From positions 1-64,000 of the forward strand of contig CAJJBP010000002.1 in assembly GCA_905182425.1 (NCBI GenBank): a stretch of DNA of 64,000 nt, written 5' to 3'. Position numbers and translations under genes: made by a program. Source of the stretch: an uncultured Planktomarina sp. (lineage in GTDB: Bacteria > Pseudomonadota > Alphaproteobacteria > Rhodobacterales > Rhodobacteraceae). The notes below the pieces were generated by a model that saw only the letters and a program-made list of their open reading frames with translations, had not been told where the DNA came from and searched no databases. Of this stretch, positions 36,525 through 45,223 are shown piece after piece; position 1 is the first letter of the stretch, and every line of letters starts with the position of its first letter.

Positions 36525-37667
36525 ATGCAACATCGAAATGATCCAGCCGCAGGCATTGAAACTACCCCAGAATTTGAAAGATTCTCCCAGAAAAACGATA
36601 TTTTCACTCGCGCCTTTTGGGATAAAACTGTTCAGACCCAAAAAACAGATTCTTTTTTTGCAAGTTATCGCATGGAGGCAATTCCACGTCGTGGCGATGG
36701 GTTCAGTCAGAAAGATTTTGCCTTGCGCAACGCAAGCTGGTTAATTTCTGATATTATGGCAGACAGGTTTTCCAGCGATGGGCGCCGTGAAGGATTTCAG
36801 GCCCCTCTTAGCAATGACACTCCTATCGCCGACCAAAAGGTCAAATTCAAAAGTCCTGCACAAGCATCATCTGATATAAAAAAGGTAGCTTCATTCTTTG
36901 GGGCGGACTTGAGTGGGATTACGACGCTTGATGATCGATGGTTGTATTCCAAACGTGTCGATGCGCGTGATATGTCAGAGAAGGATATCGGTCTTCCAGA
37001 GGGGATTACTCATGTCATCGTGTTAGGTCATGAGATGGATTATGAAATGGTCAAAACTTACCCTTCCGCATTGGGAGGGGCCGCAACCGGCCGGGAATAC
37101 AGCCATGAAGCCGCTGTGGTCATGCAAGTTGCAGCCTATATACGCAATCTTGGCTATAGTGCCGTAGCCTCAATGAATGACACGGGACTTGTTATTCCAA
37201 TGGCTGTGCAGGCGGGGCTAGGAGAGTATGCTCGCAATCAGTTAGTAATCACGCCAGAGTATGGCCCCCGCCTAAGATTTTCTAAAATATTTACTGATAT
37301 GCCCTTAGAAATAGATCAACCAAAACGACCCGGGGTGGCAAAGTTCTGCGACATTTGCACCAAATGCGTCGACGCTTGCCCAGTCAAAGCTCTCCCAAGT
37401 GGAGCTCCAAAGGTCAGTGAGGACATCTCTACAATCAAGGGCGTCAAAAAATGGTCATCAGACGCTAAAAAATGTTTTTCTTTCTGGGCAAGTCTCAGCA
37501 GTGATTGTGCCATTTGCATGCGGGTCTGCCCTTTCAATCGCGATTTTACGCAAACTCGCCACAAGCTTTGGTTAAAACTCGCCCTTTCCCCATTGCGGCG
37601 TTTGGCACTTTGGCTAGACCGCAAACGTGGAGGACGTCTGAAGCCAGGCGAATGGTGGTCTCGATAG
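36525..37667 (+). CDS. Reductive-dehalogenase-like [4Fe-4S] protein without export signal
   Basis: The 380-residue protein matches the C-terminal catalytic part of reductive dehalogenases: RWLYSKRVDARD, GLPEGITHVIVLGHEMDYEM, YIRNLGYSAVASMNDTG, and a ferredoxin-like end with CDICTKCVDACP at about residues 275-286 and CAICMRVCPFN some 50 residues later. Relatives bind cobalamin and two [4Fe-4S] clusters. There is no twin-arginine signal, so it should be cytosolic, like the marine BhbA group, but without the fused flavin reductase domain. Dehalogenation, or another cobalamin-dependent reduction like that of QueG, are both possible. Pirin follows by 78 bp on the same strand. Confidence 0.85.
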   Translation: MQHRNDPAAGIETTPEFERFSQKNDIFTRAFWDKTVQTQKTDSFFASYRMEAIPRRGDGFSQKDFALRNASWLISDIMADRFSSDGRREGFQAPLSNDTPIADQKVKFKSPAQASSDIKKVASFFGADLSGITTLDDRWLYSKRVDARDMSEKDIGLPEGITHVIVLGHEMDYEMVKTYPSALGGAATGREYSHEAAVVMQVAAYIRNLGYSAVASMNDTGLVIPMAVQAGLGEYARNQLVITPEYGPRLRFSKIFTDMPLEIDQPKRPGVAKFCDICTKCVDACPVKALPSGAPKVSEDISTIKGVKKWSSDAKKCFSFWASLSSDCAICMRVCPFNRDFTQTRHKLWLKLALSPLRRLALWLDRKRGGRLKPGEWWSR

Positions 37668-37745
37668 CGGGCTAGACATCCGTGGACATTGAAATCTCAT
37701 TATCGAGCGCCATATGAAAATCAAAGGTTGAAGGAATTAATCTAA

Positions 37746-38657
37746 ATGTCTTTGCGCCCAACACTAGAGACCCGTCAGGCAACCCCAACTATGGAGGGAG
37801 CTGGCGTGAAATTACATAGAGCCTTCGGGTTTAAAGACCCTTCAGAGATGGATCCTTTTTTGTTGTTTGACGATTTTCGCAATGAACTACCGGCTGATTT
37901 TGAGTTAGGTTTTCCTTGGCATCCACACCGTGGCATTGAGACAATAACCTACGTTCTCTCGGGCAGCGTCGAGCATGGCGACAGTCTAGGAAATACAGGA
38001 ACTCTGAGTGCAGGCGACGTGCAGTGGATGACTGCAGGTCGAGGGATCATGCACCAAGAGATGCCTCAAGGAAACGGAGACGGTCAGATGCACGGCTTCC
38101 AATTGTGGGGAAACCTGCCAGGAAGCCTAAAGATGACAGATCCTCGGTATCAAGACGTCTCAGGCGTAGAAATTCCAGAAGTTTTTGATGATGATGGTAC
38201 ACGAGTAAAGGTCATTGTTGGTAAATTTTGGGGAAAACGTGGTCCGGTTGATGGCATCGCTGCGGATCCACAATACCTCGACATTTATGTTCCACCAGGT
38301 ATTCAGAAAACTTTCAGAATTGATACTTACCGAAGGGCGTTTGCATATGTGTTTGACGGCAGGGCGACATTTGTAGATGCGTCAGGCCCCAGCGGTGTAT
38401 TGCTTGAGAAAGAAGTAGCGGGCCGAGAAGTTAACATTCGGGACATGTCTGGAAATCGCACGTTGATCCGATTTGGAACTGGCGATGAGGTGACTTTACA
38501 AGCAGGCCCAGAGGGCGTGCGGTTTCTCCTAATTTCTGGAGCCCCTATCGAGGAGCCCGTTGCGTGGCACGGACCCATCGTGATGAACACGCAAGAGGAA
38601 TTAATGCAAGCGTTTACAGAATTGCAGAACGGAACTTTCATTAAGCCGGCCCATTAA
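37746..38657 (+). CDS. Pirin family protein
   Basis: The 303-residue protein is a bicupin. The iron-binding motifs are seen: FPWHPHRGIETITYVLSG with two histidines and GRGIMHQEMP with His and Glu, followed by FQLWGNLPGSLKM. Pirins include quercetin 2,3-dioxygenase-like enzymes and redox-sensing cofactors. It is 78 bp behind the reductive-dehalogenase-like gene, which suggests co-transcription. Its 3' end overlaps the convergent tetR gene by 17 nt. Confidence 0.9.
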   Translation: MSLRPTLETRQATPTMEGAGVKLHRAFGFKDPSEMDPFLLFDDFRNELPADFELGFPWHPHRGIETITYVLSGSVEHGDSLGNTGTLSAGDVQWMTAGRGIMHQEMPQGNGDGQMHGFQLWGNLPGSLKMTDPRYQDVSGVEIPEVFDDDGTRVKVIVGKFWGKRGPVDGIAADPQYLDIYVPPGIQKTFRIDTYRRAFAYVFDGRATFVDASGPSGVLLEKEVAGREVNIRDMSGNRTLIRFGTGDEVTLQAGPEGVRFLLISGAPIEEPVAWHGPIVMNTQEELMQAFTELQNGTFIKPAH

Positions 38658-39240
38658 CACCCAACATTTGACGGGTTAAAATTGAATAATGCTGTTTTAG
38701 GTCATACTCTGTAAGTACTCCATCGCTACGGAACCAATCAACTACGCCCGTCAACATTGCAATAATGGCAAAACTAGTTATTTTTGGATCTTTTACTTTA
38801 AAAATACCATCAGAAATTCCTTTTGTGATAATTTCACATATTATGTTTTCATAATTTCCCCTTAAATCTTCAATAATTATAAAGTTATTGGGGTTTAGAT
38901 TGCGTAACTCCATGTAAGAAATAAACACGAGATCGGGTCTGCAAATATGAAAATCTAAATGAAATCCGACAAAATGATCTAAGGCAGCAATCGGATCTTG
39001 GGATACATTTTGCAGATGCCAACTGGTCAACAAGTCTTCCATATGACCATATAGTAAATCAAATAATAACCCCTGCTTATCAGGCGTATAATTGTAAATT
39101 GCACCAGCTTGGACGCCAACTTCCGAAGCTATTTTTCGCATTGAAACTGCGGCAAACCCATACCTTGCAAACAGCTCAAGAGCTGTCTGTTTAATTTTGG
39201 GGCCTGTTATTTCCGAATGGGAACCAGTTTTTCGCGCCAT
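38641..39240 (-). CDS. TetR family transcriptional regulator
   Basis: The 199-residue protein has an N-terminal helix-turn-helix (IKQTALELFARYGFAAVSM, then EVGVQAGAIYNYTPDKQGL) and a helical ligand domain. It resembles regulators of fatty-acid or branched-chain catabolism but the ligand is unknown. A perfect 14-bp palindrome lies 15-28 bp upstream of its start codon (separate entry), indicating autorepression and perhaps control of the divergent lipoprotein gene. Confidence 0.9.
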   Translation of the reverse strand: MARKTGSHSEITGPKIKQTALELFARYGFAAVSMRKIASEVGVQAGAIYNYTPDKQGLLFDLLYGHMEDLLTSWHLQNVSQDPIAALDHFVGFHLDFHICRPDLVFISYMELRNLNPNNFIIIEDLRGNYENIICEIITKGISDGIFKVKDPKITSFAIIAMLTGVVDWFRSDGVLTEYDLKQHYSILTRQMLGVNGPA

Positions 39241-39254
39241 AAACGCATAATAAC

Positions 39255-39268
39255 TGAACGATCGTTCA
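39255..39268. promoter_or_regulatory. TetR-type operator palindrome
   Basis: TGAACGATCGTTCA is a perfect 14-bp palindrome ending 15 bp before the tetR start codon, in the divergent spacer to the small lipoprotein gene. Its size and symmetry match TetR-family operators; the AACGATCGTT core is common among FadR-like and AcrR-like regulators. Binding by the neighbouring TetR is inferred. Confidence 0.7.
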
Positions 39269-39319
39269 AATCAATCAGGATTACTTGCTCAAATGCACTT
39301 TCATGTTTAATTGTTTTTT

Positions 39320-39604
39320 ATGAAATTATGTTCAACACCAATTTGCTTCTTGACCACAGTTTTACTTTGCGGTTGTGGAAGTTTCTCTGAAACAAAAATG
39401 AACGACAATACAAATTCGCCACAAACTAAAATTGTCTCGTTCTTGACATCCAAAGAAATGCTAACAGCAAGAATATTTAGCGTAGCAACCCAGCCTGGGT
39501 ACTCTCCAGAGAGGGTAAAGAGCCTACAGATACGCGCTGAAAGTTTACGCGGGGAAGTCCTAACAGAGAGAGATCAAACCCGTTTGTCGAAAGTCATCCG
39601 CTAA
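39320..39604 (+). CDS. Small predicted lipoprotein
   Basis: The 94-residue product has a signal peptide with lipobox LLCGC (MKLCSTPICFLTTVLLCGCG), so the mature protein would start at Cys 18 and be lipid-anchored. The remainder is polar with a helix predicted in TSKEMLTARIFSVATQPG and the end LTERDQTRLSKVIR. I do not recognise the family. It is divergent from tetR across the palindrome, and 90 bp upstream of hom. The ATG at 39320 is preferred to an in-frame TTG at 39311. Confidence 0.6.
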   Translation: MKLCSTPICFLTTVLLCGCGSFSETKMNDNTNSPQTKIVSFLTSKEMLTARIFSVATQPGYSPERVKSLQIRAESLRGEVLTERDQTRLSKVIR

Positions 39605-39693
39605 ATTGGATTGATTTCCGATCGATGTCCCGTTGTGGCATATGATTATTGAGCATACACAAACCCAGAATTTTATTAATTTAAGGAACAAAT

Positions 39694-40983
39694 ATGCCCA
39701 CAGCACCTCTTCGACTTGGGATCGCAGGCCTCGGCACCGTTGGTGTTGGAGTACTAAAAATGTTGCATAAAAATGCTGAAATGCTTTCCATCCGAACTGG
39801 GCGCCAGATTACTGTAAGTGCCGTATCCGCAAAATCAAAATCTAAGGATCGCGGCGTTGACCTTGGAAATATTACTTGGGAAGACAATCCTGTTGTGCTT
39901 GCTCAGCGGGAAGATGTCGATGTGTTTGTTGAACTGATCGGCGGCAGTGAAGGCATAGCTAAAGACGCTGCAGAAGCAGCAATCGCGGCCGGCAAAGACA
40001 TCGTCACAGCAAATAAAGCTATGCTCGCAATTCACGGACAATCTTTGGCATTAGCTGCAGAAAAGACGGATTGCGTTATCAGGTTTGAGGCCGCAGTTGC
40101 AGGTGGTATTCCTGTCGTAAAAGCTCTGACTGAAGGCCTTGCAGGAAATAAAATTAACCGTGTTTTGGGCGTGATGAATGGGAGTTGTAACTACATTCTC
40201 ACCCGCATGGAAACTGCAGGTTTGACTTACGAACAGGTATTTGCCGAAGCTGATAGCTTGGGCTACCTCGAAAAAGATCCTAACCTCGACGTCGGTGGAA
40301 TTGATGCCGGGCACAAATTAGCGCTTCTGGCATCCATAGCTTTTGGAACTGAAATAGACTTTAACAATGTTGTCCTTGAAGGAATTGGATCAATTACCAT
40401 CGAAGATATCCATGCTGCTGCCGATATGGGCTTTAGGGTTAAACTTCTTGGAGTGGCGCAAATGACAGGCCGTGGCTTAGAGCAGCGTATGACACCCTGT
40501 TTGGTTCCAGCCAGCTCTCCTTTGGCACAACTTGAAGGCGGCACAAATATGGTAATTCTTGAGGGTGGCGATAGCGGTACAATAGTTTTGCGTGGTGCGG
40601 GTGCAGGTGCAGGTCCGACAGCCTCTGCTGTTATGTCAGACATTATTGATATTGCTCGTGGCCTACGGCTAAAAACTTTTGGTCAACCTGCAAGTTCCCT
40701 GGTTAGGGCACAACCTGCAACAGCAACAACGCCCGCCCCTTTTTATTTACGCTTACAGCTTTTGGATAAACCTGGGGCTATGGCCAAAATTACCTCAGTT
40801 ATGGGGGACGCAGGTGTTTCGATTGATCGCATGCGCCAATATGGCCACGCAGCTGGACAAGCGCCAGTCTTGATCGTTACACATAAAACAACCCGGGCGG
40901 CTATTGATCAAGTACTATCTGACTTCACTTCCACTGGAGTTGTTGAAGGTATAATGGTGGCCCTACGTATCGAGATGCTTTGA
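39694..40983 (+). CDS. hom: Homoserine dehydrogenase
   Basis: This enzyme reduces aspartate semialdehyde to homoserine on the way to threonine and methionine. The 429 residues comprise the Rossmann domain (LGIAGLGTVGVGVLKML), the catalytic region (ANKAMLAIHGQ, VAGGIPVVKALTEGL, VMNGSCNYILTRME, with KDPNLDVGGIDAGHKL) and a C-terminal ACT domain (YLRLQLLDKPGAMAKITSVM), which usually gives threonine feedback. AAGGAACAA precedes the ATG. It appears to lead hom-glpX-recJ. Confidence 0.95.
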   Translation: MPTAPLRLGIAGLGTVGVGVLKMLHKNAEMLSIRTGRQITVSAVSAKSKSKDRGVDLGNITWEDNPVVLAQREDVDVFVELIGGSEGIAKDAAEAAIAAGKDIVTANKAMLAIHGQSLALAAEKTDCVIRFEAAVAGGIPVVKALTEGLAGNKINRVLGVMNGSCNYILTRMETAGLTYEQVFAEADSLGYLEKDPNLDVGGIDAGHKLALLASIAFGTEIDFNNVVLEGIGSITIEDIHAAADMGFRVKLLGVAQMTGRGLEQRMTPCLVPASSPLAQLEGGTNMVILEGGDSGTIVLRGAGAGAGPTASAVMSDIIDIARGLRLKTFGQPASSLVRAQPATATTPAPFYLRLQLLDKPGAMAKITSVMGDAGVSIDRMRQYGHAAGQAPVLIVTHKTTRAAIDQVLSDFTSTGVVEGIMVALRIEML

Positions 40984-41112
40984 AACATATTTCTAAATTA
41001 AAATTCATACAGTTGATAATTTTTAAGCTTCTTGACAAATGTTAGCGCGCTCAGTCTTGCCAACTCTAACTCACGCGCGTTAGGCCTGAGAAAACTGTTC
41101 AAGGAAACACCT

Positions 41113-42078
41113 ATGTCTGATCCACTCGAATTTCATGACCGTGCACTGTCTTTAGGCTTAGCTCGGGTTGCAGAGCAAGCAGCTATCGCTTCTGCCAGGC
41201 TCATTGGCCGTGGTGATGAGAAAGCTGCAGATCAAGCAGCCGTTAACGCTATGCGAACTCAGCTTAATATGCTGGATATTGCGGGTGTCGTTGTAATAGG
41301 AGAGGGAGAACGTGACGAGGCTCCTATGTTATACATCGGCGAAAAGGTAGGCTCGGGAAAAGGCCCTGCTGTCGATATAGCTTTGGATCCTCTAGAAGGT
41401 ACAACCTTGACTGCAAAGGATATGCCCAATGCACTTACAGTTATTGCGATGGGCCCACGCGGTTCAATGCTTCATGCACCCGATGTATACATGGAAAAAT
41501 TGGCCGTTGGACCTCGTTTGCCTAAGAATATCGTTTCCCTTGCCATGGAGCCAGCAGAGCGCGTGCGGGCCTTGGCAGGCGCAAAAGGATGTAACGCCGA
41601 GGATATCACTGTTTGTGTGCTCGAAAGACCACGCCATGACGCAATGGTAGCAGAACTTCGTACAACTGGCTGTTCCATTCGCTTAATTCCAGATGGAGAT
41701 GTCGCAGGAGTCATCCATTGCGCTGAAACACACACAACTGGTATCGACATGTACATGGGCCTGGGTGGCGCACCAGAAGGTGTTCTGGCTGCTGCTGCCC
41801 TCAAATGTATGGGTGGACAAATGTGGGGGCGATTGATGTTTAGAAATGACGAGGAACGTAGCCGTGCCTCAAAAGCCGGCATAACCAACTTTGAACGCAT
41901 CTATAACCGTGATGAAATGGTAACGAGCGATGTTATCTTTGCCGCAACAGGGGTCACAGACGGATCCGTCGTCTCTGGGATCAAACGCGAAGTTGGATAT
42001 TTGACAACCGAAACAATCTTGATGCGCTCAAAGACCGGATCAGTCCGCCGTTTAACCTATCGTACCCCCGTAAATTGA
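41113..42078 (+). CDS. glpX: Class II fructose-1,6-bisphosphatase GlpX
   Basis: GlpX removes the 1-phosphate of fructose 1,6-bisphosphate for gluconeogenesis. The 321 residues contain the metal sites GEGERDEAPMLYIGE and ALDPLEGTTL, and GGAPEGVLAAAALKCMGGQ. The start is ATG 41113 (MSDPLEFHDRAL) with AAGGAAACACC upstream; the frame is open for 27 more codons, but without family similarity. RecJ starts 2 nt after its stop. Confidence 0.93.
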   Translation: MSDPLEFHDRALSLGLARVAEQAAIASARLIGRGDEKAADQAAVNAMRTQLNMLDIAGVVVIGEGERDEAPMLYIGEKVGSGKGPAVDIALDPLEGTTLTAKDMPNALTVIAMGPRGSMLHAPDVYMEKLAVGPRLPKNIVSLAMEPAERVRALAGAKGCNAEDITVCVLERPRHDAMVAELRTTGCSIRLIPDGDVAGVIHCAETHTTGIDMYMGLGGAPEGVLAAAALKCMGGQMWGRLMFRNDEERSRASKAGITNFERIYNRDEMVTSDVIFAATGVTDGSVVSGIKREVGYLTTETILMRSKTGSVRRLTYRTPVN

Positions 42079-42079
42079 T

Positions 42080-43816
42080 ATGTTTTTAGGCGTTAAAAAG
42101 TCTTTGACAGGTCGGCGGTGGGTCGGTCCGTCTTCCGAAATAGAACGCCAAGCTTTGAACTTAAACCAACAAACAGATCTTCCATCACCATTGTGTAATG
42201 TCCTTGCCCGCTTTGGCATAACTGCAGATTCGGCCCACGGGTTCCTCAATCCTACCTTGCGCGATCTAATGAGCGACCCAAAAGAACTCAAAGATTGCAC
42301 AAAGGCCGCTGAAATTTTGGTCCAAGCTGCTCGCGCTGAACAACGTATCGCCATTTTTGCGGACTATGATGTAGACGGAGGAACCTCAGCGGCGCTTCTG
42401 TTTGACTTTCTTTCTCATTTTTCAATCACTCCAACGCTCTACGTTCCTGATCGTATCGATGAGGGCTACGGCCCAAACCCGGGGGCAATGTCGCAGCTAG
42501 CCGCCAATCACGAACTAATTATTTGTGTGGATTGCGGGACCTTATCTCACGATGCACTGGCGGCGGCGGCGGCGGCTGACGTTGTAGTTCTAGATCACCA
42601 TTTAGGAAGTGAAACACTGCCCCCAGCCCTTGCTGTGGTGAACCCAAACAGGCAGGATGAAACGGGGGACTTGGCACATCTGTGTGCCGCAGCAGTTGTA
42701 TTTATGGTCTTAGTCGAAGCATCGCGGATTATGCGCCAGGATGGCCAAAATGCGCCAGACCTTTTAGGTAGTCTTGACCTTGTAGCGCTAGCCACTGTGG
42801 CGGATGTGGCACCTCTAGTCGGGGTCAATCGCGCGTTTGTTCGTCAGGGCTTGAAGATCATGCAACAAAGGCAACGTATTGGGTTAAACGCTCTTTCTGA
42901 TATTGCCGGTTTAGACACGGCACCAAGCGCTTATCATTTGGGGTATGTATTGGGACCAAGGATAAACGCAGGCGGCAGAATTGGAAAAGCAGACCTCGGA
43001 GCACGGCTTTTATGTTCGCAAAATATTCATGAAGCCTCCGCGATGGCCGAGAAACTAGAGGAGCTTAACACCGAAAGGCGAAGCGTAGAAACGACGGTTC
43101 GTCTTGAGGCCCTCGAGCAGGCTGAAAAACGCGGGTTGGATGCACCTTTGGCATGGGCCGCGGGCGAAGGCTGGCATCCAGGGGTTGTGGGCATAGTTGC
43201 CTCACGACTAAAAGAAAAGACCAACAGGCCTTCAGTTGTCATAGGGTTTGACGGGGACGAAGGCAAAGGTAGTGGACGTTCAGTCGCGGGCGTTGATCTA
43301 GGCGTATGCATTCAAAAACTTGTACGCGACGGATATATTGTTAAAGGAGGCGGGCATAAAATGGCCGCAGGTCTATCACTCAGTCGAGAACAGCTTGAAC
43401 CAGCAATGCAAAAGTTGGGCCAATTACTTGCAGCCCAAGTTTCAGTTGATTTGGGTCCATCTGACTTACGCATCGACTGCGCTTTAATGCCCGGAGCAGC
43501 ATCGTTAGAGATGATTGAGTATTTGAACCAAGCAGGACCGTTCGGGTCTGCAGCGTCAGCGCCGCGTTTTGCTTTTCCAGATTGTACGATTGCTTTCGTC
43601 AAGCAAGTGGGCGATTCACATCTTAAAGTCACCTTAAGCGATGGCTTTGGCAAAAAACTAGATGCGATTTGTTTTGGAGCATTTGAAAGTGATATCGGTC
43701 CTGCATTAAGCAATAACCAAGGTGGCAAGATGCATATTGTCGGCCGCTTAGAAGTGAATACATGGGGGGGACGCTCGCAGCCACAACTACGGATTGAAGA
43801 CGCCAGCCCAGCGTAG
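42080..43816 (+). CDS. recJ: Single-stranded-DNA-specific exonuclease RecJ
   Basis: RecJ degrades 5' single strands in recombination and mismatch repair. The 578 residues carry the DHH phosphoesterase motifs IFADYDVDGGTSAAL, ICVDCGT, VVLDHHLGSE and ATVADVAPL, the DHHA1 domain (GSGRSVAGVDL, GGHKMAAGLSL) and a C-terminal OB fold. Its ATG is only 2 nt after the glpX stop, so the two are coupled. A short alanine run near residue 160 is encoded by a GGC repeat. Confidence 0.93.
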   Translation: MFLGVKKSLTGRRWVGPSSEIERQALNLNQQTDLPSPLCNVLARFGITADSAHGFLNPTLRDLMSDPKELKDCTKAAEILVQAARAEQRIAIFADYDVDGGTSAALLFDFLSHFSITPTLYVPDRIDEGYGPNPGAMSQLAANHELIICVDCGTLSHDALAAAAAADVVVLDHHLGSETLPPALAVVNPNRQDETGDLAHLCAAAVVFMVLVEASRIMRQDGQNAPDLLGSLDLVALATVADVAPLVGVNRAFVRQGLKIMQQRQRIGLNALSDIAGLDTAPSAYHLGYVLGPRINAGGRIGKADLGARLLCSQNIHEASAMAEKLEELNTERRSVETTVRLEALEQAEKRGLDAPLAWAAGEGWHPGVVGIVASRLKEKTNRPSVVIGFDGDEGKGSGRSVAGVDLGVCIQKLVRDGYIVKGGGHKMAAGLSLSREQLEPAMQKLGQLLAAQVSVDLGPSDLRIDCALMPGAASLEMIEYLNQAGPFGSAASAPRFAFPDCTIAFVKQVGDSHLKVTLSDGFGKKLDAICFGAFESDIGPALSNNQGGKMHIVGRLEVNTWGGRSQPQLRIEDASPA

Positions 43817-43902
43817 AAGTTTCTTGTAAAAACATCACAGAAAAGCAAAGAATCGACTTGCCAGAGACCAAAGCTTTCCCTAAATAGCGGCGTACTAGCA
43901 GT

Positions 43903-43977
43903 GTCCCGTTCGTCTATCGGTTAGGACGTCAGGTTTTCAACCTGAAAAGACGAGTTCGATTCTCGTACGGGATACCA
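43903..43977 (+). tRNA. tRNA-Glu (TTC)
   Basis: A complete cloverleaf: acceptor GTCCCGT/ACGGGAT, D arm CGTCTATCGGTTAGGACG, anticodon stem TCAGG/CCTGA with loop TTTTCAA (anticodon TTC), T arm GACGAGTTCGATTCTCGT, discriminator A and encoded CCA. It stands alone downstream of recJ. Confidence 0.96.
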
Positions 43978-44092
43978 CTAGGTTCCAGTAACATTAAGTA
44001 ATATAAAAAGAGAAAGAGAAGTGCATTTACTTTTCTTTTACCCAGTACCATGGCACCTTGTTGACTAGGAATGGATACACAATCCCCCCCCC

Positions 44093-44129
44093 AAAAAGAT
44101 AAGGGGCCCTCTGATTACCAGAAGACCCC
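44093..44129 (-). terminator. Rho-independent terminator of the DHPS operon
   Basis: On the minus strand, 22 bp after the comE stop, an 11-bp stem with G-U pairs starts GGGGTCTTCTG, has a 5-nt loop GTAAT and closes CAGAGGGCCCC. It is followed by TTATCTTTTT. Next to it, on the distal side, is a run of nine C/G bases at 44084-44092. Confidence 0.8.
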
Positions 44130-44150
44130 AAATCCCGAAAAAAATCTAGC

Positions 44151-44714
44151 TTAGGTGTTGCGACGTTCAACTTCATTCATGAAGCGATCACGGATCACAA
44201 CTGGATCTTTCATAATCACTGGCACTTTGATATTTCCACTATCACATTTGCTGACAATAATTGTCATCTTCTTACTATCGATAGCGGCTTGAAGCACAGA
44301 ACCGGTTTCCTCAGCACGGCATTCAATGACGTTTTCGCAACCACAAGCGATAGCTACAGCAGTTAGTGAGGTCTTTTTACCTGCGTAGGTAGGTTGGTCA
44401 CCTGTTGAGCCGTAGCTACCGTTGTCAATTATCAGTAAAATAAAATTATCAGACACGTTATTTGCAATAGTCGGCAATGTACCAAAGTTGGTCAGAACGG
44501 AACCGTCACCGTCAATGGAAATAACAGTTTTATCCTGTGCTAATGCTACACCAAGGCCAATCGATGAAGACAGACCCATTGTGCCAAGCATATAAAAATT
44601 GCTATCTTGATCGTCAATCATGTGCAGTTCTTGGCTTGGGAGACCTATGTTGCAGACGACCAATTGGTTACTTAAAATTGGTGCGATGTCACGCAGTATA
44701 TCAGAACGGATCAT
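44151..44714 (-). CDS. comE: Sulfopyruvate decarboxylase, beta subunit (ComE)
   Basis: This is the thiamine-diphosphate-binding half of a two-chain decarboxylase. The 187 residues show LGTMGLSSSIGLGVALAQ and the ThDP motif SIDGDGSVLTNFGTLPTIAN, ending about 30 residues later in IDNGSYGSTG. Together with ComD it turns 3-sulfopyruvate into sulfoacetaldehyde and CO2. Phosphonopyruvate decarboxylases look similar, but those are usually one chain, and the hpsN neighbourhood supports a sulfonate substrate. It starts 1 nt after the comD stop and is the last gene of the operon. Confidence 0.85.
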   Translation of the reverse strand: MIRSDILRDIAPILSNQLVVCNIGLPSQELHMIDDQDSNFYMLGTMGLSSSIGLGVALAQDKTVISIDGDGSVLTNFGTLPTIANNVSDNFILLIIDNGSYGSTGDQPTYAGKKTSLTAVAIACGCENVIECRAEETGSVLQAAIDSKKMTIIVSKCDSGNIKVPVIMKDPVVIRDRFMNEVERRNT

Positions 44715-44715
44715 G

Positions 44716-45213
44716 TTAGTAGCCTCCCCAGAAAGTTGCGTCCGTCAGAATTGCGACCGGTTTGTTACACATGAATGTATATTTTAAGATTGCGTCTAAC
44801 TCATCCTCATCACCAGGTTTGTGAAAATGATACGTTGGAATGTTCAATTGATTTAGCAAAGCTTTTGTATGAACAGCCATCTCGACTTGGCATGCTACCG
44901 GTTCTTTTAATTCACCACGGTATGAGATCAACATCGGTAATGGCATGCGATAAAATTGCGTTAACGTAACAAGCGTGTTTACGGTGACCCCTATCGCCGT
45001 ATTTTGCATGATAATCGCCGGACGTTTCCCACCCATAAAAGCACCGGCACAAAGTCCCATACCTTCATCTTCTTTGTTAGAGGGAATGTGGTAAATACTG
45101 GGTTCGTTTTCCACAGCGTCGATAACGCCACCCAATTGCTTACATGGTACAGTCGTTACAAACTGGATGTTATTTGCAACGAAGTCAGCAACTATTTTTT
45201 CACTAACAGACAT
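44716..45213 (-). CDS. comD: Sulfopyruvate decarboxylase, alpha subunit (ComD)
   Basis: This 165-residue chain is the pyrimidine-binding domain of the decarboxylase: FVTTVPCKQLGGVIDAVEN, IPSNKEDEGMGLCAGAFMGG with the conserved Glu that activates ThDP, and IIMQNTAIGVTVNTLVTL. It is used with ComE, with which it forms the active enzyme. It starts 10 nt after the zinc dehydrogenase stop. Split subunits like these also occur in sulfonate-degrading roseobacters. Confidence 0.85.
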   Translation of the reverse strand: MSVSEKIVADFVANNIQFVTTVPCKQLGGVIDAVENEPSIYHIPSNKEDEGMGLCAGAFMGGKRPAIIMQNTAIGVTVNTLVTLTQFYRMPLPMLISYRGELKEPVACQVEMAVHTKALLNQLNIPTYHFHKPGDEDELDAILKYTFMCNKPVAILTDATFWGGY

Positions 45214-45223
45214 GATGCTCCTT

